Positions 1-6,262 of a DNA stretch of 6,601 nucleotides are shown here, in pieces. Position 1 is the stretch's first letter. Each line of letters opens with the position of its first letter. Both the position numbers and the translations under genes were made by a program. The notes beneath the pieces are model-generated. The model ran no database searches. It was not told the DNA's origin and saw nothing but the letters and a program-made list of their open reading frames with translations. The stretch is from Bacteroidales bacterium (GTDB lineage Bacteria > Bacteroidota > Bacteroidia > Bacteroidales > JAADGE01): the NCBI GenBank assembly GCA_024762915.1, contig JANTGL010000150.1:1-6601 (forward strand), written 5' to 3'.

Positions 1-140
1 TGGCATTGGTTATTTTTGCCGGTTTGCGAGAACAACTTGATTTGGCAGATGTTCCGAAAGGAATGAAAGGCGTTCCGATTGCATTTGTTACAGCCGGCTT
101 ACTTGCTCTTGCTTTTATGGGATTCTCCGGGATTGCATAA
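1..140 (+). CDS. rnfA: Electron transport complex subunit RnfA, C-terminal end (partial)
   Basis: This is the last 45 codons of a gene that begins left of the window; the first complete codon is at base 3 and the stop is TAA at 138-140. RnfA is an integral membrane subunit of the Rnf complex, which couples electron flow between ferredoxin and NAD to ion transport across the inner membrane. Seen here are the conserved terminal pattern FAGLREQLDLADVPKGMKG, a hydrophobic last helix (VTAGLLALAF) and the ending MGFSGIA, which resemble the RnfA/RsxA C-terminus. The related NqrE subunit is the main alternative, but the LREQL...VPKGM stretch and the GFSG ending fit RnfA better. In many rnf operons rnfA is the last gene, which agrees with the unrelated genes that follow. 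The fragment shows no damage. Confidence 0.88.
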   Translation, partial: ALVIFAGLREQLDLADVPKGMKGVPIAFVTAGLLALAFMGFSGIA

Positions 141-161
141 ATCGCCCCACAAATGACAGGC

Positions 162-193
162 ATATACGTATTAATATATGTATGTATTTTGTT
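162..193 (+). terminator. Possible weak terminator after rnfA
   Basis: An inverted repeat has arms ATACGTAT (164-171) and ATATGTAT (176-183) around a TAAT loop, with one G-T wobble pair and a possible extra pair at 162/185. A T-rich stretch (TTTTGTT, 187-193) follows at once. The position, 22 bases after the rnfA stop and before the next gene, suits a terminator. The stem is almost all A-T, so it would be weak, and in DNA this AT-rich such repeats arise easily by chance. The rest of the 141-238 gap shows no clear promoter. Confidence 0.35.
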
Positions 194-238
194 GTTATGT
201 TCGTTTTTCATCTTTCTTTACATTTTTTATATTTATAG

Positions 239-1156
239 ATGAAGTTTCAAATAAAAAATATTACGAAAGGATATATACTCGTTTTTGTCTCGGTTTTGGC
301 AATGGCAAATGTATATATTTTCAGTAAAGCTTCTTTAAATATAGTGCATCTGAGTCAATTCGGTGTCTATTGGTTTGGATTCGGCTTAATGTATAATCTT
401 TTTTTTAACAGAAAAAACTTCAAATTAAGTATTCTTAAACCGGTAATCAGAAAACATACCTACTTGATTATGATTATCGGTTTACTGGAAGTTTTGGGAA
501 CAGGTTCTTTTTTCCTTGCTTTAAAAACAATGACAAATCCGGCTTTGGTTTCATTCTTTGCGAATGCAACCCCGGTTTTTGTTACGATATTGGGTGTTAC
601 CGTTTTAAAAGAACGATTTAATATTATTGAAATTTTAGGTATCGGAATAGCAATTACGGGATCATTTATTATCGTTTATAATCCCGGATTGGAGATTCGT
701 GCAGATTTTTATAAATCATTGATATTAATAGTCTTTTCCGGTATAAGTTTTTCTGTTTCAACGATTTTATCAAAAAATAATATTAAAAAAATTCCGCCTT
801 CCGTATTGAGTATAAACCGAGTACTATTTTTATTCTCGGCATCTTTAATATTGCTGTTTCTATCCGGAAATTCATTTATTATTCCGAAAGAAGCATTTCT
901 TTACCTTTCTGTCGGATCGTTTCTCGGTCCGTTTTTAGCAGCTTTTACAGGATATTCTTCGTTAAAATATATTGAAGCATCAAGAAGTTCTGTTATAGGA
1001 AGTTCTAAAGCATTATTTGTATTACTGACATCCTATTTATATTTTAACATGATTCCGACTAATTATCAAATATTGGGAGGTTTAATCAGTATCTTAGGAA
1101 TAATTGTATTAACCGGAGGGAAAAATTTAAATTTTAAAAAAGTAAAATTTCGATAA
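239..1156 (+). CDS. EamA/DMT-family membrane transporter (first of a tandem pair)
   Basis: A 305-residue, very hydrophobic protein of the drug/metabolite transporter superfamily, expected in the inner membrane with about ten helices built from two EamA repeats (roughly residues 12-147 and 157-293). The first repeat ends in the usual pattern: a helix, then VLKERFNIIEILGIGIAITG (about 122-141), with acidic Glu125 before the last helix. The second repeat has the matching helix end (YQILGGLISILGIIVLTG) but carries YFNMIPTN where an acidic residue is normal. Residues 294-305 form a short basic tail (KKVKFR). Family members export or import amino acids, sugars or other metabolites; the substrate here is unknown. 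The ATG at 239 directly follows an in-frame TAG, and no Shine-Dalgarno motif is seen. Only 12 bases separate it from a second transporter of the same superfamily. The family is certain, the specific role is not. Confidence 0.88.
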   Translation: MKFQIKNITKGYILVFVSVLAMANVYIFSKASLNIVHLSQFGVYWFGFGLMYNLFFNRKNFKLSILKPVIRKHTYLIMIIGLLEVLGTGSFFLALKTMTNPALVSFFANATPVFVTILGVTVLKERFNIIEILGIGIAITGSFIIVYNPGLEIRADFYKSLILIVFSGISFSVSTILSKNNIKKIPPSVLSINRVLFLFSASLILLFLSGNSFIIPKEAFLYLSVGSFLGPFLAAFTGYSSLKYIEASRSSVIGSSKALFVLLTSYLYFNMIPTNYQILGGLISILGIIVLTGGKNLNFKKVKFR

Positions 1157-1168
1157 ACTAATTTATAA

Positions 1169-2089
1169 ATGATTTTTGATACACACAGAGGAGAGTTTTA
1201 TGCCCTTTTTGCTGCTTTACTGTGGGTTTTTGGTGCGATGCTATTCGAATCCTTGGGGAAAAAGAACGGTGCAACAACCGTTAACTTTCTTCGATTGCTT
1301 TTAGGGTTCATCTTTCTGAGTATTTTTACTTTTTTCAGCAGAGGATTTTTGCTCCCGATTGACGCTGATTTGCATTCTTGGTTGTGGTTGCTTCTTTCCG
1401 GAATTGTCGGTTTTGCAATTGGTGATTTATTCCTTTTCAAATCATTGGTAATGCTTGGAGCCAGAATTTCAATGTTGATTATGACTCTTGCTCCGCCGAC
1501 AGCAGCAATTTTCGGATGGTTAATTTTAGGTGAAACATTAAGTCTGTATCAGTTTATAGGAATGGTTGTTACACTTTTCGGAATTGCAATCGTTATTTTA
1601 CAAAGAGAAGATAAAACTTCAGAAAATATTTCCAAAACCGAAAAACGAAAATTCAAATATCCTTTAATCGGAATATTGATGGCGGTTATCGGTGCATTCG
1701 GTCAAGGTTTCGGATTGGTTCTGAGTAAATTAGGAATGAAAGATTACAGTCCGTTTGCCGCCACACAAATCAGAATTATTGCCGGTTTGTTCGGTTTGGG
1801 AATTATAATTTCCTTTTCTAAACAATGGAAAGCAGTATTAAAGCCTGTCAGGAATATAAAAACAATGAGTTTATTGAGTCTTGGTGCAATATTCGGTTCA
1901 TTTCTGGGGATCTCATTTTCATTATTAGCAATAAAATATACCAATACCGGAGTTGCTTCCACCATTATGGCAATTCAGCCGATTTTATTAATTCCGGCAA
2001 GTATGATTATTTTTAAAGAAAAAGTAAATTTTTCGGAAGTAATCGGTGCTCTGGTTGCCGTTTCCGGAATTGCATTGTTTTTTATGTAA
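1169..2089 (+). CDS. EamA/DMT-family membrane transporter (second of a tandem pair)
   Basis: A 306-residue polytopic membrane protein of the drug/metabolite transporter superfamily with two EamA repeats, about residues 9-144 and 166-305. Both repeats end canonically: LILGETLSLYQFIG at about 118-131 (Glu122) and FKEKVNFSEVIGALVAVSG at about 282-300 (Glu284). A charged linker (QREDKTSENISKTEKRKFK, 145-163) joins the halves and is probably cytoplasmic. TLAPPTAAIFGW (106-117) and AIQPILLIPA (268-277) are the equivalent proline-containing helix segments of the two halves. It differs clearly from the transporter just upstream, so the pair is not a recent duplication. The short 12-base gap suggests co-transcription. 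Substrate and direction of transport cannot be read from the sequence; a partnership with the upstream transporter is possible but is inference. Confidence 0.9.
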   Translation: MIFDTHRGEFYALFAALLWVFGAMLFESLGKKNGATTVNFLRLLLGFIFLSIFTFFSRGFLLPIDADLHSWLWLLLSGIVGFAIGDLFLFKSLVMLGARISMLIMTLAPPTAAIFGWLILGETLSLYQFIGMVVTLFGIAIVILQREDKTSENISKTEKRKFKYPLIGILMAVIGAFGQGFGLVLSKLGMKDYSPFAATQIRIIAGLFGLGIIISFSKQWKAVLKPVRNIKTMSLLSLGAIFGSFLGISFSLLAIKYTNTGVASTIMAIQPILLIPASMIIFKEKVNFSEVIGALVAVSGIALFFM

Positions 2090-2124
2090 AAAACTTTTAT
2101 TACATTTCGGGAAATTTATTTTTT

Positions 2125-3063
2125 ATGATGTCAGCATTATTAAAAAAAGGAGATACGGTAGGATTAATAACTCCTGCCGGTTTTATTGACAAAGAAAAAC
2201 TACAAAAAACAATCGAAAACCTTGCCTCTTTCGGTTTAAAATCTGTTTATTTTAACAGTGTCCTTGAAAAAACCGGATATCTTGCAGGAAATGATCAAAG
2301 CAGACTTAATGAACTTCATACCATGTATGAAAATACAGAAGTTAATGCAATTATTAGTGTAAGAGGTGGTTACGGGACTACACGGATACTCGACAATATT
2401 AATTTCGATATTATTAAAAAAAATCCGAAACCCTTTATCGGTTTTAGTGATATCACGGCATTAATAAATGCTGTTTATAAAAAAACCGGTATTCCCGGAT
2501 TTCACGGTGTTATCGGAGCAGGTGATTATACGAAATATACTGCAGAGAATTTTGAAAGAATGTTTTTTTCCGACAGTGAGATTATTAATTATGAAATCTT
2601 TAAAGATCATAAAAAAGATTCTTTTGTGATACATTCCGGAGACATGTCGGGCGATCTTGCAGGCGGTAATTTGGCATTGGTGGTCAGTACAATAGGAACG
2701 CAGTTTGATGTTTCCTGGAAGAATAAGATTGTTTTTTTAGAAGATGTGGGAGAAGCACCTTATAAAACAGATCGAATGTTGACTCAACTAATTTCAAGCG
2801 GAAAATTTAATAATGTAAAGGGAATTATATTGGGTCAATTTAGAGGGTGTGAACCTGAAGAAGACGATAAAGAAAATTCATTTTCTTTGAAAGAAGTTAT
2901 TCTTGACAGAATTAAGCCGCTGAAAATCCCTGCTGTATACGGTTTTTCATTCGGACATATCAAAAATCAACTTGTTTTTCCGGTCGGAATTAAAGCAAAA
3001 TTTAATACTGAAAAATTAGCACTTTCAATAAAAAGAAAAGACGTAAATCGTTTTTTTGTTTAA
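2125..3063 (+). CDS. ldcA: LD-carboxypeptidase (muramoyltetrapeptide carboxypeptidase), peptidase family S66
   Basis: A 312-residue cytoplasmic serine peptidase, about the usual length for LdcA. The family removes the terminal D-alanine from murein tetrapeptides, making tripeptides that re-enter peptidoglycan synthesis. The Ser-Glu-His triad is visible by comparison with E. coli LdcA (Ser106, Glu200, His270): Ser108 in FIGFSDITAL, Glu206 in VFLEDVGE and His278 in GFSFGHIKNQ. Other family marks are ISVRGGYGTTRILD (77-90), which lines the active site, and GDLAGGNLALV (176-186) with RMLTQL (217-222). There is no signal peptide, as expected. The start may be either of two adjacent ATGs (2125 or 2128), and no Shine-Dalgarno motif helps to choose. 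It follows the second transporter by 35 bases and precedes a small gene by 24, so an operon is plausible. All catalytic residues are present and I expect it to be active. Confidence 0.94.
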   Translation: MMSALLKKGDTVGLITPAGFIDKEKLQKTIENLASFGLKSVYFNSVLEKTGYLAGNDQSRLNELHTMYENTEVNAIISVRGGYGTTRILDNINFDIIKKNPKPFIGFSDITALINAVYKKTGIPGFHGVIGAGDYTKYTAENFERMFFSDSEIINYEIFKDHKKDSFVIHSGDMSGDLAGGNLALVVSTIGTQFDVSWKNKIVFLEDVGEAPYKTDRMLTQLISSGKFNNVKGIILGQFRGCEPEEDDKENSFSLKEVILDRIKPLKIPAVYGFSFGHIKNQLVFPVGIKAKFNTEKLALSIKRKDVNRFFV

Positions 3064-3087
3064 TTTCGCAAATAATAAAATATAAAC

Positions 3088-3390
3088 ATGAGAATTGAAT
3101 TAACACACGATTTAGAAAAAGAAAAAGGCACAGCTTGTGCCGAAAAAATTTTCAAACAACTTTCAGACGAATATAAAGACGAATTTTCGGATTTGGAGCA
3201 AGAAACTAAGGGAAATATTATTAATTTTTCCTTCAAAATAAGAGGAATGCATGTCAAAGGAAATATAACTGTTAATGATGACAATGTTGTTATAGACAGC
3301 AAACTGCCTTTTGCGGCTCGAATGTTTCAAGGAATGATTGAAACAAAAATAAAAGAAAATGCCGATAAAATGATTTCGGAGTGTAAATAA
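3088..3390 (+). CDS. Small protein of the polyhydroxyalkanoic acid system family (PHA_gran_rgn-like)
   Basis: A 100-residue soluble protein without signal peptide or membrane segment. It has the pattern of the PHA_gran_rgn family (PF09650): an N-terminal strand MRIELTHDL, a charged helix starting EKEKGTACAEKIFKQL (about 10-25), a strand pair NIINFSFKIRGMHVKGNITVN (about 43-63), then VVIDSKLPFAARMF (67-80) and a long amphipathic C-terminal helix ending at KMISECK. The family is named for a protein found in polyhydroxyalkanoate gene regions of proteobacteria, but its biochemical role is not firmly known and no PHA gene is visible here. It sits 24 bases after ldcA and 27 before the ChaN-like gene, so it probably shares their transcript. 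The start codon follows an A-rich leader. The family call rests on overall pattern rather than catalytic residues, so it is less certain than its neighbours. Confidence 0.72.
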   Translation: MRIELTHDLEKEKGTACAEKIFKQLSDEYKDEFSDLEQETKGNIINFSFKIRGMHVKGNITVNDDNVVIDSKLPFAARMFQGMIETKIKENADKMISECK

Positions 3391-3417
3391 TCTTAATTAT
3401 TAAAAAATATCAGAAAA

Positions 3418-4278
3418 ATGAAAATTAAAATAATAATTGCTGCAGCAGTGGTATTAATGAGTTTTACGTTAGATAAACCGGCTTATAAGTTATATAATCA
3501 AGAAGGAAAAAAAGTGAAGTATGAAAAAATGATAAAAGCTTTGAATAAAGCAGATGTTGTTTTTATTGGTGAACTTCATAATAATCCCGTAAGTCATTGG
3601 GCAGAATATGAAATTACAAAGGATTTATTTAAAATACATGAAGCCGGAATTATTTTGGGTGCCGAAATGTTTGAATCAGACAATCAACTTATTATTAATG
3701 AATATTTAAAAGGTTATTTTTCGGATAAAAAATTTGAAGCTGATGCTCGTTTATGGCCTAATTATAACACGGATTATAAACCTTTAATGACTTTTGCAAA
3801 AAAAAATAAATTAAACTTTGTGGCTTCAAATATTCCGAGAAGATATGCAAGTATTGTTTTTAAAGAAGGTTTTGAAGGTCTTAATAAATTAACGGACGAA
3901 GGGAAAAAGTATATTGCACCCTTACCTCCAAAATATGATCCGAATGTAAAATGTTATGCCGATATGATTGAAATGGGTAAGAAAATGGGTCACGGAACAG
4001 CAGAATTCCCTAAAGCGCAAGCCATAAAAGATGCTACAATGGCTTATTTTATTCAAAAGAATCTTGAAAAAGGAAAATTGTTTATCCACTATAACGGTTC
4101 ATATCATTCAGATAATCATGAAGGGATTGTATGGTATTTAAAAAATGCAAACCCGAAATTAAAAATATTAACCGTTAGTTGTGTTGAACAAAAAGATATC
4201 AATGAATTGACGGAAGAAAATAAAAACTTGGCTGATTATATTTTTGTCATACCCGAATCAATGACTAAAACCTATTAA
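3418..4278 (+). CDS. Exported ChaN-like protein (haem-binding uptake family, PF04187)
   Basis: A 286-residue protein with a hydrophobic N-terminus (about residues 2-18, KIKIIIAAAVVLMSFTL) that should direct export. The rest matches the ChaN/Cofac_haem_bdg family: VVFIGELHNNPVSHW (47-61), ILGAEMFESDNQ (79-90), FVASNIPRRYA (134-144), AQAIKDATMAYFI (200-212) and HYNGSYHSDNHEGIVWYL (224-241). Characterised members such as Campylobacter jejuni ChaN are iron-regulated lipoproteins that bind haem. Several conserved histidines (54, 60, 224, 230, 234) are candidates for ligands or a catalytic site. Unlike many relatives it has no lipobox cysteine near the end of the hydrophobic segment, so it is probably periplasmic or membrane-anchored. 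No TonB receptor or other iron gene is nearby, so haem uptake is not supported by context. It follows the small gene by 27 bases, and its last 14 bases overlap mreC on the other strand. Confidence 0.85.
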   Translation: MKIKIIIAAAVVLMSFTLDKPAYKLYNQEGKKVKYEKMIKALNKADVVFIGELHNNPVSHWAEYEITKDLFKIHEAGIILGAEMFESDNQLIINEYLKGYFSDKKFEADARLWPNYNTDYKPLMTFAKKNKLNFVASNIPRRYASIVFKEGFEGLNKLTDEGKKYIAPLPPKYDPNVKCYADMIEMGKKMGHGTAEFPKAQAIKDATMAYFIQKNLEKGKLFIHYNGSYHSDNHEGIVWYLKNANPKLKILTVSCVEQKDINELTEENKNLADYIFVIPESMTKTY

Positions 4279-5098
4279 ACTGAAACATGGTGACCGTGCT
4301 GTCTTCCAGTTGACTGCGCTCATCAATCCCTTTGTAATCAATCAAATAAACGTTTTCAAGTTTTCTGAAATCTTGACTAAGTTTAACTTTTATATTGTAG
4401 AAAGTACTTTGTTTATCTTTTTCAAATTCAGAAACGGTACCGATTTTTATGTTTTCCGGAAAAATTGATGAATATCCTCCGGTTACTATATTATCACCTA
4501 CAAATAAGGATGAATATACCGGAATATCGTTTAGTAAGACATATTCCGGATTTTTACCGTCCCATTTAACGATTCCGTGATAATTTGTACGTTTGACTTT
4601 TGCACTTATCTCTAATTTTGTATTCAGAATTGAGATTACAGTTGTGTATTTTTTTCCTGTAACGGCAGTTATTCCGACAACTCCGTCATTAGAAACCACA
4701 GCCATATTTTCGTGAATTCCGTTTGAACTTCCTTTATTTACCGTTAAAATATTATAAGGCTTATTTATTGAATTTTTTACAACTTTGGCAGATTTATAAA
4801 AAAGACCGAGATTTTGAATTTTCGGAGAGTACAAGTTCTTATCAGTAAGTGCATAATTTATATAATTATGCAGTAAATTATTTTCTTTGATAAGCTCTTC
4901 ATTATCTGCCCTTAATGAAAAGTAATCTGTAATAGATGTAATTTTTGAATAAAAAAAACCGGAAACGGCATTTGCTGAATTTAAGATACCTGATGCTTTT
5001 TCAGTATTTCTTACGATTAAGAAAATTGAAATAATTTCAAGTAAAAGAAATAAAAGAAAAAAGTGAGCACTCTTTATAAAACTGAGAAATTCTTTCAT
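4265..5098 (-). CDS. mreC: Rod shape-determining protein MreC
   Basis: A 277-residue bitopic protein of the elongasome. It is anchored in the inner membrane, and its periplasmic part links MreB to the wall-synthesis machinery, notably PBP2. Seen are a short cytoplasmic start (MKEFLSFIKSAH), one membrane helix at about 13-29 (FFLLFLLLEIISIFLIV), a helical or coiled-coil segment around 60-82, and two beta domains with family motifs: LTVNKGSSNGIHENMAVV (118-135), GIVKWDG (175-181), and GDNIVTGGYSSIFPENIKIG (201-220). Length is normal and no residue looks broken. The ATG at 5098 is the only in-frame start after the mreB stop 36 bases upstream, so both genes are probably one transcript. No mreD follows; instead the gene meets the ChaN-like gene tail to tail. 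No Shine-Dalgarno motif is obvious. Confidence 0.95.
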   Translation of the reverse strand: MKEFLSFIKSAHFFLLFLLLEIISIFLIVRNTEKASGILNSANAVSGFFYSKITSITDYFSLRADNEELIKENNLLHNYINYALTDKNLYSPKIQNLGLFYKSAKVVKNSINKPYNILTVNKGSSNGIHENMAVVSNDGVVGITAVTGKKYTTVISILNTKLEISAKVKRTNYHGIVKWDGKNPEYVLLNDIPVYSSLFVGDNIVTGGYSSIFPENIKIGTVSEFEKDKQSTFYNIKVKLSQDFRKLENVYLIDYKGIDERSQLEDSTVTMFQFNRF

Positions 5099-5134
5099 AT
5101 TACTGGTAAGATAAGAGGACTCATAATCATTTCG

Positions 5135-6154
5135 TTAACGCATTAAAAATTTGAATTTATCAATATTTTTTAATGCAATTCCCGTTCCGCGAGCAACAGC
5201 ATGCAAAGGATCTTCAGCAATATGAAACTTCATATTTGTTTTTTCCGTTAATCGTGTGTCTAAACCTCTTAATAAAGCACCTCCGCCTGTTAAATAAATA
5301 CCCTTTTGATGAACATCAGCATATAATTCAGGCGGTGTTTTCTCAAGAACACTTATAATGGCTAGCTCTAATTTAGCAATTGATTTATCCAAACAATGAG
5401 CAATTTCTTCGTGAGAAACAGGTATCTCAATGGGTAATGCAGTCATTTGATGCGGACCTCTTACAATAAATTTGTCAGGGACATTATCGACATCAGCTGT
5501 TGCTGCACCGACTTCAATTTTAATTTTTTCAGCTGTTCGTTCTCCGATTTTAATATTGTGCTGATGGCGCATATATTCACGAATATCTTGTGTAAAATCA
5601 TCTCCTGCTATTCGAATGGATTTATTACTGACGATTCCGCCAAGAGATATTACGGCAATTTCAGTTGTTCCACCGCCGATATCTACAACCATATTTCCGG
5701 ATGGGGCTTCAACATCAACTCCCATACCCAAGGCAGCAGCCATCGGTTCATAAATCATATAAACTTCTCTTGCTCCGGCATGCTCCGACGAATCTCTTAC
5801 CGCTCTTATTTCAACTTCAGTACTTCCCGACGGAATACAAACAACTAATCTTAGAGAAGGGGAAAAAAACTTAGATTTGGAAGTTCCCATTTTAATCATC
5901 TCACGAATCATTAATTCAGCCGCCATAAAGTCAGCAATTACGCCGTCTCTTAAAGGCCTTATCGTTCGTATTCCTTCATGTGTTTTTCCGTGCATTTGTC
6001 TTGCTTTATGTCCTAAAGCAAATAACTTGTCACCCTCTCCGATTGCAACAATTGACGGTTCATCAACAACAATTTTATCATTTTCAATAATAATTGTATT
6101 TGCCGTGCCTAAATCCATGGCAATCTCTTTATTTAAAAAGCTGAATAATCCCAT
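5135..6154 (-). CDS. mreB: Rod shape-determining protein MreB (bacterial actin)
   Basis: A 339-residue actin-family ATPase that polymerises on the inner face of the membrane and steers cell-wall elongation. The actin nucleotide-binding motifs are all present: IAMDLGTANT (11-20, phosphate 1), YEPMAAALG (135-143, with Glu136 as expected catalytic residue), VVDIGGGTTEIAV (156-168, phosphate 2) and YLTGGGALLRGL (287-298, adenosine). The short N-terminus MGLFSFLNK may act as an amphipathic membrane-binding stretch. Length and motif spacing are typical. The ATG at 6154 is chosen because GLFSFL then the DLGTANT motif is the usual MreB beginning. A strong terminator lies just upstream, so this gene should have its own promoter in the short leader, and mreC follows after 36 bases. 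The family is mostly essential in rods. Confidence 0.98.
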   Translation of the reverse strand: MGLFSFLNKEIAMDLGTANTIIIENDKIVVDEPSIVAIGEGDKLFALGHKARQMHGKTHEGIRTIRPLRDGVIADFMAAELMIREMIKMGTSKSKFFSPSLRLVVCIPSGSTEVEIRAVRDSSEHAGAREVYMIYEPMAAALGMGVDVEAPSGNMVVDIGGGTTEIAVISLGGIVSNKSIRIAGDDFTQDIREYMRHQHNIKIGERTAEKIKIEVGAATADVDNVPDKFIVRGPHQMTALPIEIPVSHEEIAHCLDKSIAKLELAIISVLEKTPPELYADVHQKGIYLTGGGALLRGLDTRLTEKTNMKFHIAEDPLHAVARGTGIALKNIDKFKFLMR

Positions 6155-6202
6155 TCTTTGTCTTCCCGTGTTATTTTAATTATATATTTTCAAAATATGT
6201 TT
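6155..6202 (-). promoter_or_regulatory. mreB leader, inferred to hold the mreB promoter
   Basis: These 48 bases lie between the terminator of the upstream peptidase gene and the mreB start codon. Since that terminator should stop transcription from upstream, a promoter for mreB is expected here or overlapping the terminator. The minus strand is very A/T-rich (it includes TTTTGAAAATATATAATT) and ends in ACGGGAAGACAAAGA before ATG. No good match to the Bacteroidota -33/-7 pattern (TTTG, then TAnnTTTG) at proper spacing was found, so the promoter is inferred from layout only. GGGAAG about 7 bases before the ATG is at most a poor Shine-Dalgarno match. Confidence 0.3.
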
Positions 6203-6244
6203 AAAAAAAACTCTTCAATTAAAATAATTCATGAAGAGTTTTTT
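6203..6244 (-). terminator. Strong intrinsic terminator after the M23 peptidase gene
   Basis: Perfect 13-base arms, AAAAAACTCTTCA at 6205-6217 and TGAAGAGTTTTTT at 6232-6244, flank a 14-base A/T loop. Read on the minus strand, the CTCTTCA/TGAAGAG stem is followed by eight T residues (6210-6203), a standard Rho-independent terminator. It begins about 18 bases after the peptidase stop codon and ends 48 bases before mreB. The structure is symmetrical enough (T-run also on the plus strand, 6239-6244) to work in both directions, although no plus-strand gene lies to its left to need it. Confidence 0.88.
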
Positions 6245-6262
6245 GCAATTCTTCAATTCTTT

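Noticed and set aside
1..140. NqrE instead of RnfA
   Set aside because: NqrE is a close relative, but the FAGLREQL...VPKGMKG pattern and the MGFSGIA ending match RnfA better; some doubt remains because only 45 residues are visible.
1198..1440. Minus-strand open frames at 1198-1440, 1744-1965 and 3060-3302, and a plus-strand one at 1825-2016
   Set aside because: Each overlaps a well-supported gene in another frame and has no recognisable domain.
2084..2108. Inverted repeat ATGTAA/TTACAT across the end of the second transporter gene, with TACATTTC resembling a -7 promoter element
   Set aside because: The hairpin is short, has a mismatch and no T-run after it; no TTTG element sits at the right distance upstream of the -7-like sequence.
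5447..5848. A 133-codon plus-strand open frame, with others at 5173-5358, 5665-5874 and 5877-6179
   Set aside because: All lie antisense to mreB, whose full set of actin motifs is clear; the products are low-complexity and resemble nothing known.
6191..6218. Possible mreB promoter on the minus strand: TTG at 6218-6216 and TATTTTG at 6197-6191
   Set aside because: The -7 element is one base short of TAnnTTTG, the -33 element is only three bases, and both overlap the terminator; too weak to call.
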